NCBI GenBank assembly: GCA_963643465.1
Contig: CAVIJT010000001.1
Span: 310,001-374,000, forward strand
Direction: 5' to 3'
Length of the DNA: 64,000 bases
DNA from: CAG-411 sp963643465
GTDB taxonomy: Bacteria; Bacillota; Clostridia; Lachnospirales; Lachnospiraceae
The position numbers and the translations under genes are program-made. Numbering within the stretch: the first letter of the stretch is position 1; the number at the start of each line of letters is the position of its first letter. Of the stretch, positions 1 through 9,445 are shown one piece after another. Under the pieces are notes generated by a model. The model saw nothing but the letters and a program-made list of their open reading frames with translations. It did no database searches and was not told where the DNA came from.

Positions 1-104
1 AAAAGTGTCTTTTTCTTTTTTCCTAAAATTCCAGCCAGTGTAGTTGCTGTGGTTGACTTTCCAATTCCACCCTTCTGGTTTGCCACTACAAATGTAATTG
101 CCAT
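1..104 (-). CDS. ParA/MinD-type P-loop ATPase, N-terminal fragment (runs off window)
   Basis: Only the first 34 residues lie in the window. Right after the start is the deviant Walker A motif KGGIGKST, in the context VVANQKGGIGKSTTATTLAG, which is diagnostic of ParA/Soj/MinD ATPases. These proteins bind ATP as dimers and act in chromosome or plasmid partition or in positioning of cell structures. The ATG at 104 is preceded by AGAAGGAGAG. The gene follows the small DUF6465-like gene by about 45 bases on the same strand, so they are probably cotranscribed. Which ParA subfamily it belongs to cannot be told from this fragment. Confidence 0.85.
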   Translation of the reverse strand, partial: MAITFVVANQKGGIGKSTTATTLAGILGKKKKTL

Positions 105-149
105 TATACTCTCTCCTTCTCTTTGGTATCTTCTTCGTTACTCCCTTTT

Positions 150-404
150 CTAAAAAGCAATCTGTCCACTTACATCTTTGTTTACTACATAAAAAACAGA
201 CTGTTCCTCTGGTTTTACATATACATCTAACTCTACAATGTCTTCCTCTTTTATTCCTTTATGCAAAGCATCCTGTTTGATTAGATTCAATAAATTCTCC
301 TCTGAACGTTCTCTTCCCTGATACTGTATCACAATACGTTTTTTTGCTTTTGCAAAGCCTCCAATCTGACGTTCTGCTCTCTCCACACTACATTTTCGAG
401 CCAT
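150..404 (-). CDS. Small conserved protein, DUF6465-like
   Basis: This 84-residue protein has a basic N-terminus (MARKCSVERAERQ), a central IVIQYQGRERSEENLL segment and a YVKPEEQSVFYVVN segment near the end. The pattern resembles the DUF6465 family found in Lachnospiraceae, whose function is unknown. There is no signal peptide or membrane segment. The ATG at 404 follows a GAGGAGGGTG ribosome site. It sits just upstream of the ParA-like gene on the same strand. Assignment to DUF6465 is from memory of the family and is moderate. Confidence 0.65.
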   Translation of the reverse strand: MARKCSVERAERQIGGFAKAKKRIVIQYQGRERSEENLLNLIKQDALHKGIKEEDIVELDVYVKPEEQSVFYVVNKDVSGQIAF

Positions 405-472
405 ATAAACACCCTCCTCTTTTTACTCTATGCCTTTCTAAAAGTCTCAAATTGTATTTTACACCAAAAACA

Positions 473-522
473 GTAAAAGAGAAAGTGCAATCTACAAGTA
501 ACTCCTACACTTTCTCTTTTAC
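473..522 (-). terminator. Intrinsic terminator of the hybrid kinase gene
   Basis: A perfect 15-bp inverted repeat (GTAAAAGAGAAAGTG at 473-487 and its complement at 508-522) lies 55 bases past the kinase stop. On the minus strand it is followed by TGTTTTTGG. The strong stem and T-rich tail fit a rho-independent terminator separating the kinase from the DUF6465-like gene. Confidence 0.8.
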
Positions 523-576
523 AATATTTCACGTTTTTTCTTTTTTCACAGAAAAAGTAAATGTTCTGTCTTATTG

Positions 577-3500
577 TCATATCTTTTGGAGAAATGCCTT
601 AATTTCTGCTATTCCTTTATCATAAGATACATTTTCCACTGCCATCTTCACTTTTTCAAACATCTGTTCAAAATTTTCATTATAGGTATAGCTTTTTAGT
701 TCCTCCACCAAGGCATCTGCCCGATCCAAATCATACTCTTTCAACGCATACATAAGGCTGTTCAATTTTTCAACCATAGCTCCAACCTCTAATTTTATTT
801 TGTCTGCTTCATTTTTAGCTTTCATATACGGAAAGAGCAATTGTTTAAATCTTCGATACATTTGCAATAATGGTTCTGTTTCAGATGCAATCTCCGATAG
901 ATCCTGATCCTTACCTGCCTGCTCCAATTTAGCTGCCAAATCAGATAATTCTATGGCTCCTACCAGCTTTGCTGCACTTTTTAGAGCATGTACCTCAATA
1001 ATATAATTTTTAATATCACCACACTTTTCATAAGTTTCAATGGTGTCTGCTTTATTATCTATGGTACGGTAAAATACTTCTATCAAACGCCAAAACATCT
1101 GTTCACTTCCGCAATATCGAATGGCTGATTCGGTATCAATCTCTTTTAAATCCGGCATACCGTTTTTTGACATAGATTTTATATCTTTCTGTTCCTTTAA
1201 CGTCTTAGGTTCCTCTTTTGTACCATGTCCTTTTTTCGGAAGCCATTTTTTCAATACTTTGACAATTTCCTCCATTTCAATTGGCTTTGCAACAAAATCA
1301 TTCAGTCCTTCTTTCAAGAACATTTCCTTTACGCCACTAACTGCATTGGCTGTCAACGCTATAATGGGAACCGTTTGATATTTTTCACCCTGCAACTGCC
1401 TGATTTTCCTTGTGGTTTCCACACCATCCATATCCGGCATCATATGATCCATAAAAATAATATCATACTCTTTTTTCTGAACCATCTCGATTGCTTCATA
1501 TCCACTAGATGCTGTTTCCATGCGCATTTGCAATGGTTTTAGCAATCCTACAGCCACCTGACGGTTCATGGCATTGTCATCTACAACCAATACTTTTGCA
1601 TCTACTGCCACAAATTCGTCTTCTTCTTTTTCCTGCACAGCAACAGGCGGATATTTTGCAAGAACCGTTTGTGGTATTGTGAAAGAAAAGACACTTCCTT
1701 TTCCATATTCACTTTCCACATTCATTTCTCCATTCATTAAATGAACCAATTGCTTGGAAATAGAAAGTCCCAGTCCGGTTCCCTCTATTTTTCGATTTCT
1801 TGCACCATCTACTTGTTGGAATGCGCCAAACAGCAGTTCCATATCTTCTGGTTTTATACCAATACCAGTATCTCTCACGCTGATTGTGAGCATTATTTGA
1901 TCTGCACTTCGTTTCTCATAATCCACCCACACACTGACAGAACCTTTCTCAGTAAATTTAATGGCATTATTTGCCAAGTTAATAAGTACCTGTCTGATCC
2001 GCACGTCATCTCCATGCAAATATTTCGGAATCTGATGATTCACCATAAAACGAAGTTCTAAATTTTTCTCTCCAATTCTGGTTACTAAAATATTTTCCAC
2101 ATCCACAAGAAGTTCATCTAAATTGTATGCCCCTTCTCGAATTTCCATTTTCCCAGACTCTATTTTCGAAAAATCTAAAATATCATTGATAATGGCAAGT
2201 AAACTTTTTTCTGCATAGTGCATTTGCTTTAAATATTCCTGCTGTTCTTCATCAAGATGTTCCCGAAGTACAATCTCTGTCATTCCAATAATGGCATTCA
2301 TAGGTGTTCGAATCTCATGGCTCATATTCGCTAAGAAAGTGGATTTTGCCCGATTTGCATCCTCTGCCTCCTCCTTTAACCGAACCTGTTCTAACATTTG
2401 TCTCTGCAACAATTCATTTACCTTTACAAGTTCTAACTGCACTTCTGTCCGAATAACTGCATTGCTAATTTGACTAAAAACATAAGTAAATACTTCTAAA
2501 TCCTCTACATCTAAAACCGTACGTTCGGTTGTGGCAATCCAACTATCCTGCATCACAATATACACAATGAAAATGCTCACTAATTCCTCTTTTTCAAAGA
2601 TTGGAATGGCCGCAAAAGAGAACACTCTTCCCCTCTCAAAAATGTTGGAAATCTTTGCATATTCATCATATATAGTTCCATCTTTTGAAATAACAAACCC
2701 ATAAGGATGCTCTCTAAAATACTCTACAATTTGAAGAATTTCCTGTTCAGAAACTACATATTCCAAGTCCGAATACAGCACCTCATTTTTATCCTTTTTG
2801 CAACGTATGGCAAATACTTTGTCCACAAAGTAATTACTCTCAAAAATAGGGATAATTTTGTCAATACTTTCGCCAATCCCCTGATTCATCTGATCCGTCA
2901 ATTTCTGTAAAATACTAAAGAAACGCACGGTACGAATCATACTCTTCATATGATTTTTTTCTCCGTCCACCCGAATCTTTTCTAACACATCCTGAAGAGT
3001 AATACCATGAAGCTGCATTTTAGGAAAACGCTTTCTATCCTTGTCTACCATTTCTCCCATAGAAACTAACATTCGATGGGCATGTGCTTCAAAATGCTTT
3101 TCTTCACAAAAAGACAGACAATCCGTTAAAATTTTTCTTGCCTTTTCCTTATCTTCCATTTTTACATAAAGATCGGCACACTCTAAAGCATACTCCGGAT
3201 AATTCAAAAATCTGGAACCAGTGGAACGTTCCATATAAAAATGTGCTTTTTGAAAACTATGTTCCGACTTTATATAATCTCCATTTTTCTTAGCAATCAT
3301 AGCCTCTAAAAGATACAAAAGAAACATGCTGTCATCACTATAACGCTGTTGTTCCTCTCCCTCTTTTCCAAAAATATGCCCCAAAAACTGCTTTGCCCGA
3401 TTTAAATATAAATATGCCTGTGACATAACACCACGCCGAAAACAAACAAACGCGATCAAACCAAGTAATTTTGACATATTACAAGCACGCATGGTACTTT

Positions 3501-5190
3501 GGCGTAAAATACGCAAAATGCTAGATGCCGTAAGCAAATAGGAACTGGCATTCTCATAATCTTCTGCTACAATACAGTTGATTCCCATATTGTAAAGTGT
3601 CTCTATCACATCATCACTATTTCCGTACTGACTAAATAAAACCAATGCTTTGTTATAGTATTCATGTGCCTCCACACAATGTTCTAATCCACAATTACTA
3701 TATCCCATTCCATTGTATATACTGGCCTCTGTCGTTTTATTTCCTACAAGTTTTGCAATTTTCAATGATTTTTCATAGAAATAGAGACACACATCAAAAT
3801 AGCTATAAATAGATGCTATCATAATATTTTTTTGATACGCCTCACTGACAAACTGATAATTTTTTAACCTTGTAGCAATTTCAATTCCCTTATTGACATG
3901 GTATACCCGTTCCTCGATTCCATCTATCGTCTGGAAATTGTGAAAATCACTGTCAAAACTATATACATAAATGTGAGCCAAATGGTTATAATATCCCTTC
4001 TTCTCACACCATGCCAGCAATTCATCCGAAACCTCTGTATCTTTGTCCGTAATCCATAAGTCTTTCCAACCTGAATATTGGGACATGTTTTCTAACAGTT
4101 CACATCTTCTATAATACTGCTCTTCATCAATTTGCCGAGACAACCGTTTGCAGTTTTCTATACACTCTTTCACCTGTACAGTATTTGCACTATACATATG
4201 TGCCAGTGCTTTGATATCCATACATTCTCTAAGTCTTTTTAAACGTTCTTTCTCACTTTCTTCTATCACTAGCTTTTCTAGCATATCTGCCAATACCAAT
4301 GTATAGGAATAATCTTCTGTACAAAGACTCAACCAACAATAATTTTTCAGTGCTTTTGCATACTGCTCTCTTGGTATTTCATTGTTTTCTACTTCTCCAT
4401 GTTCCACAATTGCCTTTAAATAGTATCTTGCCTGCTCAAACTCAAACAAATAAAGCATATTATCAAGGATAGGCAATCCCTGTTCCAAATTTATACTGCT
4501 TTCCAGAACTTCCAGCTCTTCCTCTTCTATTATCTGTTCTTCAAAAAAACTGTGTCCAATAATCTCCATATCGTTACACATTTGTTCAAACCGATTGACA
4601 CTTTCCATAGCAAAAGGCATAATTTCTCCCATGGAATTTAGTATTGCAAAAATCTTTATATTATTATCCGGTACTTTGATTAATTCCTCTACTATTTTCA
4701 ATGCAGAAGCTCCCGCCTGATTAATCTCATCTAAAATAACAGCAAAAGGAGTCCTCTCTGCAATTTTTAATAAAATCCGAACAATTCCCTGTTGTAAAAG
4801 TTCTGCCTCATATGTAACCTCGCCTAATAAAAAAGGTTCCGTTCTTCTTGCTTTGCCTGTAATTAAGTAAGATTTTATCAAGTCCCGGTGCATAGGATAT
4901 ACTTCTGCCACATCAAATAAAATCTCTAAATCTTCTTCCTGATTTCCATACTTTTCCCAACAAGCCGCAATAATATCCAAAAATGGCTCATACGGTTTGC
5001 GAATGTCGTTTAATTTATATTTGTGATAATACAATAAGTAACCATATTTTCCTACGTCTAAACTTTCAATATCTTCCTGCTTTATACATAGTGTATGGTT
5101 ATGTCTCATTAAAAAAAGTTGTTTAAAATCTGGATTTTGTATTAATGCTTCAAAATATTCCTTAAAATAGTTTTGGCTTTTCTCTTTCAT
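577..5190 (-). CDS. Giant hybrid sensor histidine kinase (AAA-like/TPR/GAF-like/HisKA/HATPase/REC/HPt)
   Basis: This soluble protein of about 1537 residues has no visible membrane segment. Residues 1-250 contain a Walker-B-like stretch (FAVILDEINQAGAS) without an obvious Walker A. Residues about 250-700 are helical, TPR-like repeats, followed by a GAF-like region at about 760-920. A coiled coil leads into HisKA with the phosphoacceptor His in MSHEIRTP (about residue 960). The HATPase has N, G1 and G2 boxes (NLANNAIKFTE, DTGIGI, GTGLGLSIS). A REC domain has its phosphoacceptor Asp in IIFMDHMMPDMDG (about 1245), and an HPt domain has its His in EVHALKSAAKL (about 1400). An internal four-step phosphorelay is therefore complete. 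I prefer the ATG at 5190, eight bases after GGGGG, over the GTG at 5205. The gene stands alone and no output regulator is adjacent. Confidence 0.9.
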   Translation of the reverse strand: MKEKSQNYFKEYFEALIQNPDFKQLFLMRHNHTLCIKQEDIESLDVGKYGYLLYYHKYKLNDIRKPYEPFLDIIAACWEKYGNQEEDLEILFDVAEVYPMHRDLIKSYLITGKARRTEPFLLGEVTYEAELLQQGIVRILLKIAERTPFAVILDEINQAGASALKIVEELIKVPDNNIKIFAILNSMGEIMPFAMESVNRFEQMCNDMEIIGHSFFEEQIIEEEELEVLESSINLEQGLPILDNMLYLFEFEQARYYLKAIVEHGEVENNEIPREQYAKALKNYCWLSLCTEDYSYTLVLADMLEKLVIEESEKERLKRLRECMDIKALAHMYSANTVQVKECIENCKRLSRQIDEEQYYRRCELLENMSQYSGWKDLWITDKDTEVSDELLAWCEKKGYYNHLAHIYVYSFDSDFHNFQTIDGIEERVYHVNKGIEIATRLKNYQFVSEAYQKNIMIASIYSYFDVCLYFYEKSLKIAKLVGNKTTEASIYNGMGYSNCGLEHCVEAHEYYNKALVLFSQYGNSDDVIETLYNMGINCIVAEDYENASSYLLTASSILRILRQSTMRACNMSKLLGLIAFVCFRRGVMSQAYLYLNRAKQFLGHIFGKEGEEQQRYSDDSMFLLYLLEAMIAKKNGDYIKSEHSFQKAHFYMERSTGSRFLNYPEYALECADLYVKMEDKEKARKILTDCLSFCEEKHFEAHAHRMLVSMGEMVDKDRKRFPKMQLHGITLQDVLEKIRVDGEKNHMKSMIRTVRFFSILQKLTDQMNQGIGESIDKIIPIFESNYFVDKVFAIRCKKDKNEVLYSDLEYVVSEQEILQIVEYFREHPYGFVISKDGTIYDEYAKISNIFERGRVFSFAAIPIFEKEELVSIFIVYIVMQDSWIATTERTVLDVEDLEVFTYVFSQISNAVIRTEVQLELVKVNELLQRQMLEQVRLKEEAEDANRAKSTFLANMSHEIRTPMNAIIGMTEIVLREHLDEEQQEYLKQMHYAEKSLLAIINDILDFSKIESGKMEIREGAYNLDELLVDVENILVTRIGEKNLELRFMVNHQIPKYLHGDDVRIRQVLINLANNAIKFTEKGSVSVWVDYEKRSADQIMLTISVRDTGIGIKPEDMELLFGAFQQVDGARNRKIEGTGLGLSISKQLVHLMNGEMNVESEYGKGSVFSFTIPQTVLAKYPPVAVQEKEEDEFVAVDAKVLVVDDNAMNRQVAVGLLKPLQMRMETASSGYEAIEMVQKKEYDIIFMDHMMPDMDGVETTRKIRQLQGEKYQTVPIIALTANAVSGVKEMFLKEGLNDFVAKPIEMEEIVKVLKKWLPKKGHGTKEEPKTLKEQKDIKSMSKNGMPDLKEIDTESAIRYCGSEQMFWRLIEVFYRTIDNKADTIETYEKCGDIKNYIIEVHALKSAAKLVGAIELSDLAAKLEQAGKDQDLSEIASETEPLLQMYRRFKQLLFPYMKAKNEADKIKLEVGAMVEKLNSLMYALKEYDLDRADALVEELKSYTYNENFEQMFEKVKMAVENVSYDKGIAEIKAFLQKI

Positions 5191-5415
5191 ACGCATTTCC
5201 CCCACACAAATCCCCTAGTATTATTTAATGGCACTCTTTTCTATTACCTGTCCCCTTTGGTATTTTTTAGACATGCCTTTTACAAAGTGTGAAACATCCT
5301 CCACTTTGCTGCCCCTAATTTTACATATATTATTTTTATTATATACCATTTTTTTACTTTTCGCAATTTTTTACATTTTTCGGCTAAAATTGGTTTCCAT
5401 CCAATCGATTCAAAA

Positions 5416-5453
5416 AGTGCTACATAACCCATTTTACTGACTTATGTAGCACT
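5416..5453 (-). terminator. Terminator after the methyltransferase/Dabb operon
   Basis: A 12-bp inverted repeat (AGTGCTACATAA at 5416-5427, TTATGTAGCACT at 5442-5453) lies 12 bases past the Dabb stop. On the minus strand it is followed by TTTTTG. Confidence 0.75.
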
Positions 5454-5464
5454 CATTTTTCTTT

Positions 5465-5767
5465 CTATACTTCGTAATCTAAACACATTCGAACTTCCAT
5501 ATTGGGACGAACCGCCTCATTTGCCACTGCCACATGAGCTGGATGAACGGAGTAACCTTTTAATGCCTCTTCACTCTCAAAAGAAGAATCTAACATCAAA
5601 TCAGCGGTGGAACTTTCCAAAGACTCTGTTTGCACTTTAATCTCCAGCAATCCAGGAATTTGACCTGCCAATCCTTCCAATCCTTTTTTTACATTTTCTT
5701 TAATCTTCTGCTTTTCCTCTACTGTTTTCTCTTCTTTTATTTTCCATAAAATAATATGTTTTACCAT
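5465..5767 (-). CDS. Dabb-family (stress-responsive alpha/beta barrel) protein
   Basis: The 100-residue protein begins MVKHIILWKIKEE and has a central LMLDSSFESEEALKGYSVHPAHV. The N-terminal HIILWK strand and the later HPAHV are typical of the dimeric alpha/beta-barrel (Dabb) fold. Members are small dimeric barrels of varied or unknown function. The ATG at 5767 is preceded by AGGAGCAGAAAC; an upstream in-frame ATG has no such site. It starts 14 bases after the methyltransferase and is probably cotranscribed with it. The substrate is unknown. Confidence 0.85.
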   Translation of the reverse strand: MVKHIILWKIKEEKTVEEKQKIKENVKKGLEGLAGQIPGLLEIKVQTESLESSTADLMLDSSFESEEALKGYSVHPAHVAVANEAVRPNMEVRMCLDYEV

Positions 5768-5781
5768 GTTTCTGCTCCTTT

Positions 5782-6561
5782 CTATTTTTTGCACACACGC
5801 AAAATATCTACTGTGTGTGCTGCTGCACCAATCATATCCTGCCGTTCGGCAATACTCATTACATATTGGATAAATAATTGAAAACTTTCTTCATCCAACG
5901 CATTTACTTCCCTACGCAAATAATTGGCAGGTCCATCCGGTGTAATTAGCTTTATACGTTCCACTTCCACCTGTGCATTTACCTGATCAATATCCTCTAT
6001 ACGGACAAAATCATATAAATCCCCTTCCGATGGCTGAATGTGAAATTCCTCTGTCAAAGATTTACTCTGCACACTTTCTTTGATGTGTTGCTCTTTGATA
6101 CCATAAGTAAGCACTCCATAATCATTCATACAATATGCCACAAAAATAATTCCACCTGGTCTGGTTACTCTTACCGCTTCTGATAAAGCCTGCACTTTAT
6201 TTTCTAATCCCATAAGATGATACATGGGACCAAAGACCAAAGTACAATCAAAAGAACTATCCGAAAACCGTTTTAATTTTCTTGCATCTCCCTGATAAGC
6301 CTTCACCGAGCTACCTTTTTGTTTTAAAATTCCAAGATTATATTTTACCAACTCCACAGCAGTTACATCATATCCTTCTTCTGCCAATGCCACACTGTAT
6401 CTGCCTGTTCCGGCTCCCACATCTAAAATCTTTGGTTGCTCCATCTGTTCCAAGTATTGGTGAATATATTTCATGGAAAGGACAAATTCCACTTGCCCAT
6501 GCCTACTGTTCAATCGTTTTTCTTCATTGAATTTATTGTAATATTTTTCCAGTTCCGTCAT
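5782..6561 (-). CDS. Class I SAM-dependent methyltransferase
   Basis: About 259 residues. Motif I is ILDVGAGTGRYSVALAEEGYD (glycine-rich SAM-binding loop, about residues 46-66). The acidic end of beta 2 is in VTAVELV, and motif II is FDCTLVFGPMYHL, a form common in small-molecule methyltransferases of the UbiE/COQ5-like group. The acceptor is unknown. The start is uncertain between TTG at 6570 and ATG at 6561, both after GAAAGGA. It forms an operon with the Dabb gene. Confidence 0.85.
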   Translation of the reverse strand: MTELEKYYNKFNEEKRLNSRHGQVEFVLSMKYIHQYLEQMEQPKILDVGAGTGRYSVALAEEGYDVTAVELVKYNLGILKQKGSSVKAYQGDARKLKRFSDSSFDCTLVFGPMYHLMGLENKVQALSEAVRVTRPGGIIFVAYCMNDYGVLTYGIKEQHIKESVQSKSLTEEFHIQPSEGDLYDFVRIEDIDQVNAQVEVERIKLITPDGPANYLRREVNALDEESFQLFIQYVMSIAERQDMIGAAAHTVDILRVCKK

Positions 6562-6841
6562 TGGTTCCAAAAATCCTTTCTATGTCCTCTTGGTTACTTT
6601 TTCTATTGCTGTACAACCTAATTTTCATTGTATCACAAATTTCAAGGAAATTCATCCTGTTTCGTAACGGTTCAGAACCTATTTCTTGCCTTGCAGAATG
6701 AATCAAATTCCTTTACAATGTTTTAAACAGAAACTTAGACAATTACTCACTCCGTATACAATAGTTATCTGCACAAATATGCACAAGATTATTATATTTT
6801 GGTATTTTGTCTAAAAACCAAATCATGAAAAGGAGTTTTTT

Positions 6842-7453
6842 ATGAAAATAAAAGTTTGTGGATTAACCAGCCCAAAAGAGGCTGCTTATTTAAATAAAAA
6901 TCAGATTGATTTTGCCGGTTTTGTTTTGTTCTTTCCCAAAAGCAAACGAAATATTACCATTACACAGGCAAAAGAGATTATGACAGAATTAAACCCTTCC
7001 ATCCAAAAAGTTGCAGTTGTAGTTTCTCCAACACCTGCACAGGCAAAAGAAATATGTAACGCTGGATTTGACTATATACAAATTCATGGACAATTGGAAG
7101 CTGATGTATTATCCATTCTTACAATTCCTGTTTTAAAAGCATTCAACATAAAAGATATGGACCAGTTTCAAACCTACCAAGCCTGTCCCCAAATCAAAGG
7201 GTATGTTTTTGATGCACAAGAACCCGGCAGTGGAACAGTATTTGACTGGAACTTAATTTCTCATATTCCACATGATGATAAGCTATTTCTCCTTGCTGGA
7301 GGACTAAATCCAGACAATGTAACAAAAGCAATCCAAACACTTTCTCCAGATGGCGTTGATGTCTCTTCCGGAGTGGAATACGGAAAAGAAATTGTTGGAA
7401 AAGATCCTGCTAAAATCGATGCCTTTGTAACAGCTGTAAGAACTTTTCTGTAG
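6842..7453 (+). CDS. trpF: Phosphoribosylanthranilate isomerase
   Basis: This 203-residue TIM-barrel protein converts phosphoribosylanthranilate to CdRP in tryptophan synthesis. The N-terminal IKVCGLTS contains the catalytic Cys of the family. IQIHGQ is the conserved mid-barrel strand, the catalytic Asp is in YVFDAQEPGSGTVFDW, and LAGGLNPDNV with GVDVSSGVE forms the phosphate-binding end. The ATG at 6842 is preceded by AAAAGGAG. It stands alone: no other trp gene is nearby, so it is either a dispersed pathway gene or a remnant of a split trp operon. I saw no T-box or other leader in the 280 bases upstream. Confidence 0.93.
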   Translation: MKIKVCGLTSPKEAAYLNKNQIDFAGFVLFFPKSKRNITITQAKEIMTELNPSIQKVAVVVSPTPAQAKEICNAGFDYIQIHGQLEADVLSILTIPVLKAFNIKDMDQFQTYQACPQIKGYVFDAQEPGSGTVFDWNLISHIPHDDKLFLLAGGLNPDNVTKAIQTLSPDGVDVSSGVEYGKEIVGKDPAKIDAFVTAVRTFL

Positions 7454-7503
7454 TAAATACCATTTCATGCAAGCATGATTGCGCTTGCCGAGCTTTTGCA
7501 ACT

Positions 7504-7551
7504 AAAAAAGGATACTGCTTCCTTCTTTTCGAAACAAACAGTATCCTTTTT
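7504..7551. terminator. Bidirectional terminator between trpF and the ZIP gene
   Basis: AAAAAGGATACTG at 7505-7517 pairs with CAGTATCCTTTTT at 7539-7551. The A-run on one side and T-run on the other allow it to end the convergent trpF (+) and ZIP (-) transcripts. It touches the ZIP stop codon. Confidence 0.8.
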
Positions 7552-8334
7552 CTATCCAAGTGCAACATCTAACGTCATCATAATAGAAAATCCCACCATA
7601 AAGCAAATGGTTGCAACATTCGAATGTTTTCCTTCGGACATTTCCGGTATCAATTCTTCCACAACTACATAAATCATAGCTCCTGCTGCAAAACTTAATA
7701 AATAGGGCAATACCGGAATTAAAAATCCCGATAACATAATCGTAAGTAAGCCTGCCACCGGTTCTACAATTCCTGATAAAATTCCGTACATACAAGACTT
7801 TCCTTTGCTCATTCCTTGGGAATGCAGAGGCATCGAAATAATGGCTCCTTCTGGAAAATTCTGAATGGCAATTCCAATGGACAATGCCAATGCACTTGCT
7901 ACCGCAATTTGTGTATTTCCATTGGCAAGCCCCGCATATACTACACCTACTGCCATTCCCTCCGGTATATTGTGCAATACTACCGCAAATACCATCATGG
8001 TTGTCTTTTTAAAATTACTTTTTACACCTTCTGTTTCTCCACTGTTCATATGTATATGTGGCGTTACTGTATCAAGCAGCAATAAAAACATCATACCCAA
8101 ACAAAATCCCACAACAGCAGGTACAAATGCCAGCCGCCCCATATGGGCAGACTGCTCTATTGCCGGAATCAACAAACTCCAAATAGACGCCGCCACCATA
8201 ACGCCTGCCGCAAATCCAATCAAAGCTCTTTGAATCCCCGCCTTCATTTCCTTTTTCATAAAAATTACGCAGGCAGAACCTAGCGAAGTTCCTAAAAGTG
8301 GAAGTAATAACCCTTGGGCTATTATGCCAATCAT
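7552..8334 (-). CDS. ZIP-family divalent metal transporter
   Basis: This 260-residue integral membrane protein has about eight hydrophobic segments. Segments IV and V carry the two metal-site motifs of the ZIP family: HNIPEGMAVGVVYA and NFPEGAIISMPL. Between segments III and IV is a short histidine-containing loop. The family imports zinc, iron or related cations across the cytoplasmic membrane. The ATG at 8334 follows AAAGGAGTG. The rhodanese gene lies immediately upstream on the same strand (34 bases), so they may be cotranscribed. The metal cannot be told from the sequence. Confidence 0.9.
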   Translation of the reverse strand: MIGIIAQGLLLPLLGTSLGSACVIFMKKEMKAGIQRALIGFAAGVMVAASIWSLLIPAIEQSAHMGRLAFVPAVVGFCLGMMFLLLLDTVTPHIHMNSGETEGVKSNFKKTTMMVFAVVLHNIPEGMAVGVVYAGLANGNTQIAVASALALSIGIAIQNFPEGAIISMPLHSQGMSKGKSCMYGILSGIVEPVAGLLTIMLSGFLIPVLPYLLSFAAGAMIYVVVEELIPEMSEGKHSNVATICFMVGFSIMMTLDVALG

Positions 8335-8368
8335 TTGTTTTTCACACTCCTTTCTCTATGACTATAAT

Positions 8369-8653
8369 CTAAAGTTCCTTTAAAAATGCAGAATATCCTC
8401 CTTTGATACTATATGCGTCATATCCCTTGTCTGATAATTCTTTTTGCACTTGTAAACTTTTATTTCCCTGATTGCAATAAATAAAAATTTTTTTATCTTT
8501 TGGTAAAATAGCAAATAACTCCGGTTCCTCCTCATAAGAAAGGGCAATGGCGGAAGGGACTTTTCCTAAATTGGATGCCTCATATCTTCTCACATCTACC
8601 AATACATAGGTGTTCTTTTCCATTGCTCTTACTTGATTCCATGTAATTTCCAT
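8369..8653 (-). CDS. Single-domain rhodanese-like protein
   Basis: This 94-residue protein contains VLVDVRRYEASNLGKVPSA (the Asp-Val-Arg strand of the rhodanese fold) and an active-site loop IYCNQGNKSLQ with the catalytic Cys at about residue 59. It ends with the usual YSIKGGYSAF. Such proteins carry persulfide sulfur from thiosulfate or cysteine desulfurases to acceptors. It has no signal peptide, so it should be cytoplasmic. It lies between nth and the ZIP transporter, near a sulfur-metabolism cluster, though a functional link is only suggested. AAGGAGAGTG precedes the ATG. Confidence 0.9.
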   Translation of the reverse strand: MEITWNQVRAMEKNTYVLVDVRRYEASNLGKVPSAIALSYEEEPELFAILPKDKKIFIYCNQGNKSLQVQKELSDKGYDAYSIKGGYSAFLKEL

Positions 8654-8750
8654 TTCACACTCTCCTTGCTATCACCATATTTGGCACTTTGGAATATATT
8701 GTAACCACTTCCAGTTCTTTTATACCCAGTGCCGGTTATAGTTTTAGAGA

Positions 8751-9389
8751 TTACGTGATTATTTTTTTGCAAACTTCTGCTACACAGCAACGATCACAAT
8801 AAGGTTCCTTTGTTCTAGCAGTGCAGACAGCTCGCCCATGGTCTACTAAACGATGACAAAAGTCACTGCCCTCCTGGGGCGGAATGATTTTCCACAATGC
8901 CATCTCCACTTTTTTAGGGTCCTTTATGCCATCTACCAATCCCATGCGATTAGTAAGACGAATACAATGGGTGTCAGTGACTATGGCAGGCTTTCCATAC
9001 ACATCTCCCATAATTAAATTTGCACTTTTTCTTCCAACTCCCGGTAACTTCAAAAGTTCCTCTAACGTATCCGGTACTTTACATTCATACTGATCTCGAA
9101 GCATTTTCATACATGCGCTAATATCTCTTGCCTTACTTTTTCCAAGCCCACAAGGCCGCACAATAGCCTCAATCTCTTCTACTTCCGCCTCAGCCAGTGC
9201 TTCTATAGTTGGAAATTTTTCATACAATTTTGGTGTAATCTGATCTACCCTTTCATCCGTACACTGAGCAGCCAGACGAACACTAACTAACAATTTCCAC
9301 GCCGCATCGTAATCTAAGGTACAATGCGTATCCGGGTATTCCTCTTTTAACAATCGAATAATTTCTATTGCTCTTTGCTTTTTCGTCAT
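8751..9389 (-). CDS. nth: Endonuclease III
   Basis: This 212-residue base-excision repair glycosylase/AP-lyase removes oxidized pyrimidines. The helix-hairpin-helix is LPGVGRKSANLIMG with the catalytic Lys in GRKS, and the catalytic Asp is in AIVTDTHC. The C-terminal 4Fe-4S cluster ligands follow the C-x6-C-x2-C-x5-C spacing (CTARTKEPYCDRCCVAEVC). Length matches the family. The ATG at 9389 has GGGAGGAACT in front; an upstream in-frame ATG at 9410 does not. It is 56 bases downstream of the Rrf2 gene on the same strand. Confidence 0.95.
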   Translation of the reverse strand: MTKKQRAIEIIRLLKEEYPDTHCTLDYDAAWKLLVSVRLAAQCTDERVDQITPKLYEKFPTIEALAEAEVEEIEAIVRPCGLGKSKARDISACMKMLRDQYECKVPDTLEELLKLPGVGRKSANLIMGDVYGKPAIVTDTHCIRLTNRMGLVDGIKDPKKVEMALWKIIPPQEGSDFCHRLVDHGRAVCTARTKEPYCDRCCVAEVCKKIIT

Positions 9390-9445
9390 AGTTCCTCCCT
9401 TTTCGCACAACGCTTCGTCATGTAAATCAGATTTTCAATTAATTA

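Noticed and set aside
6562..6841. T-box or other attenuator upstream of trpF
   Set aside because: No specifier stem, T-box sequence or terminator/antiterminator pair was seen.
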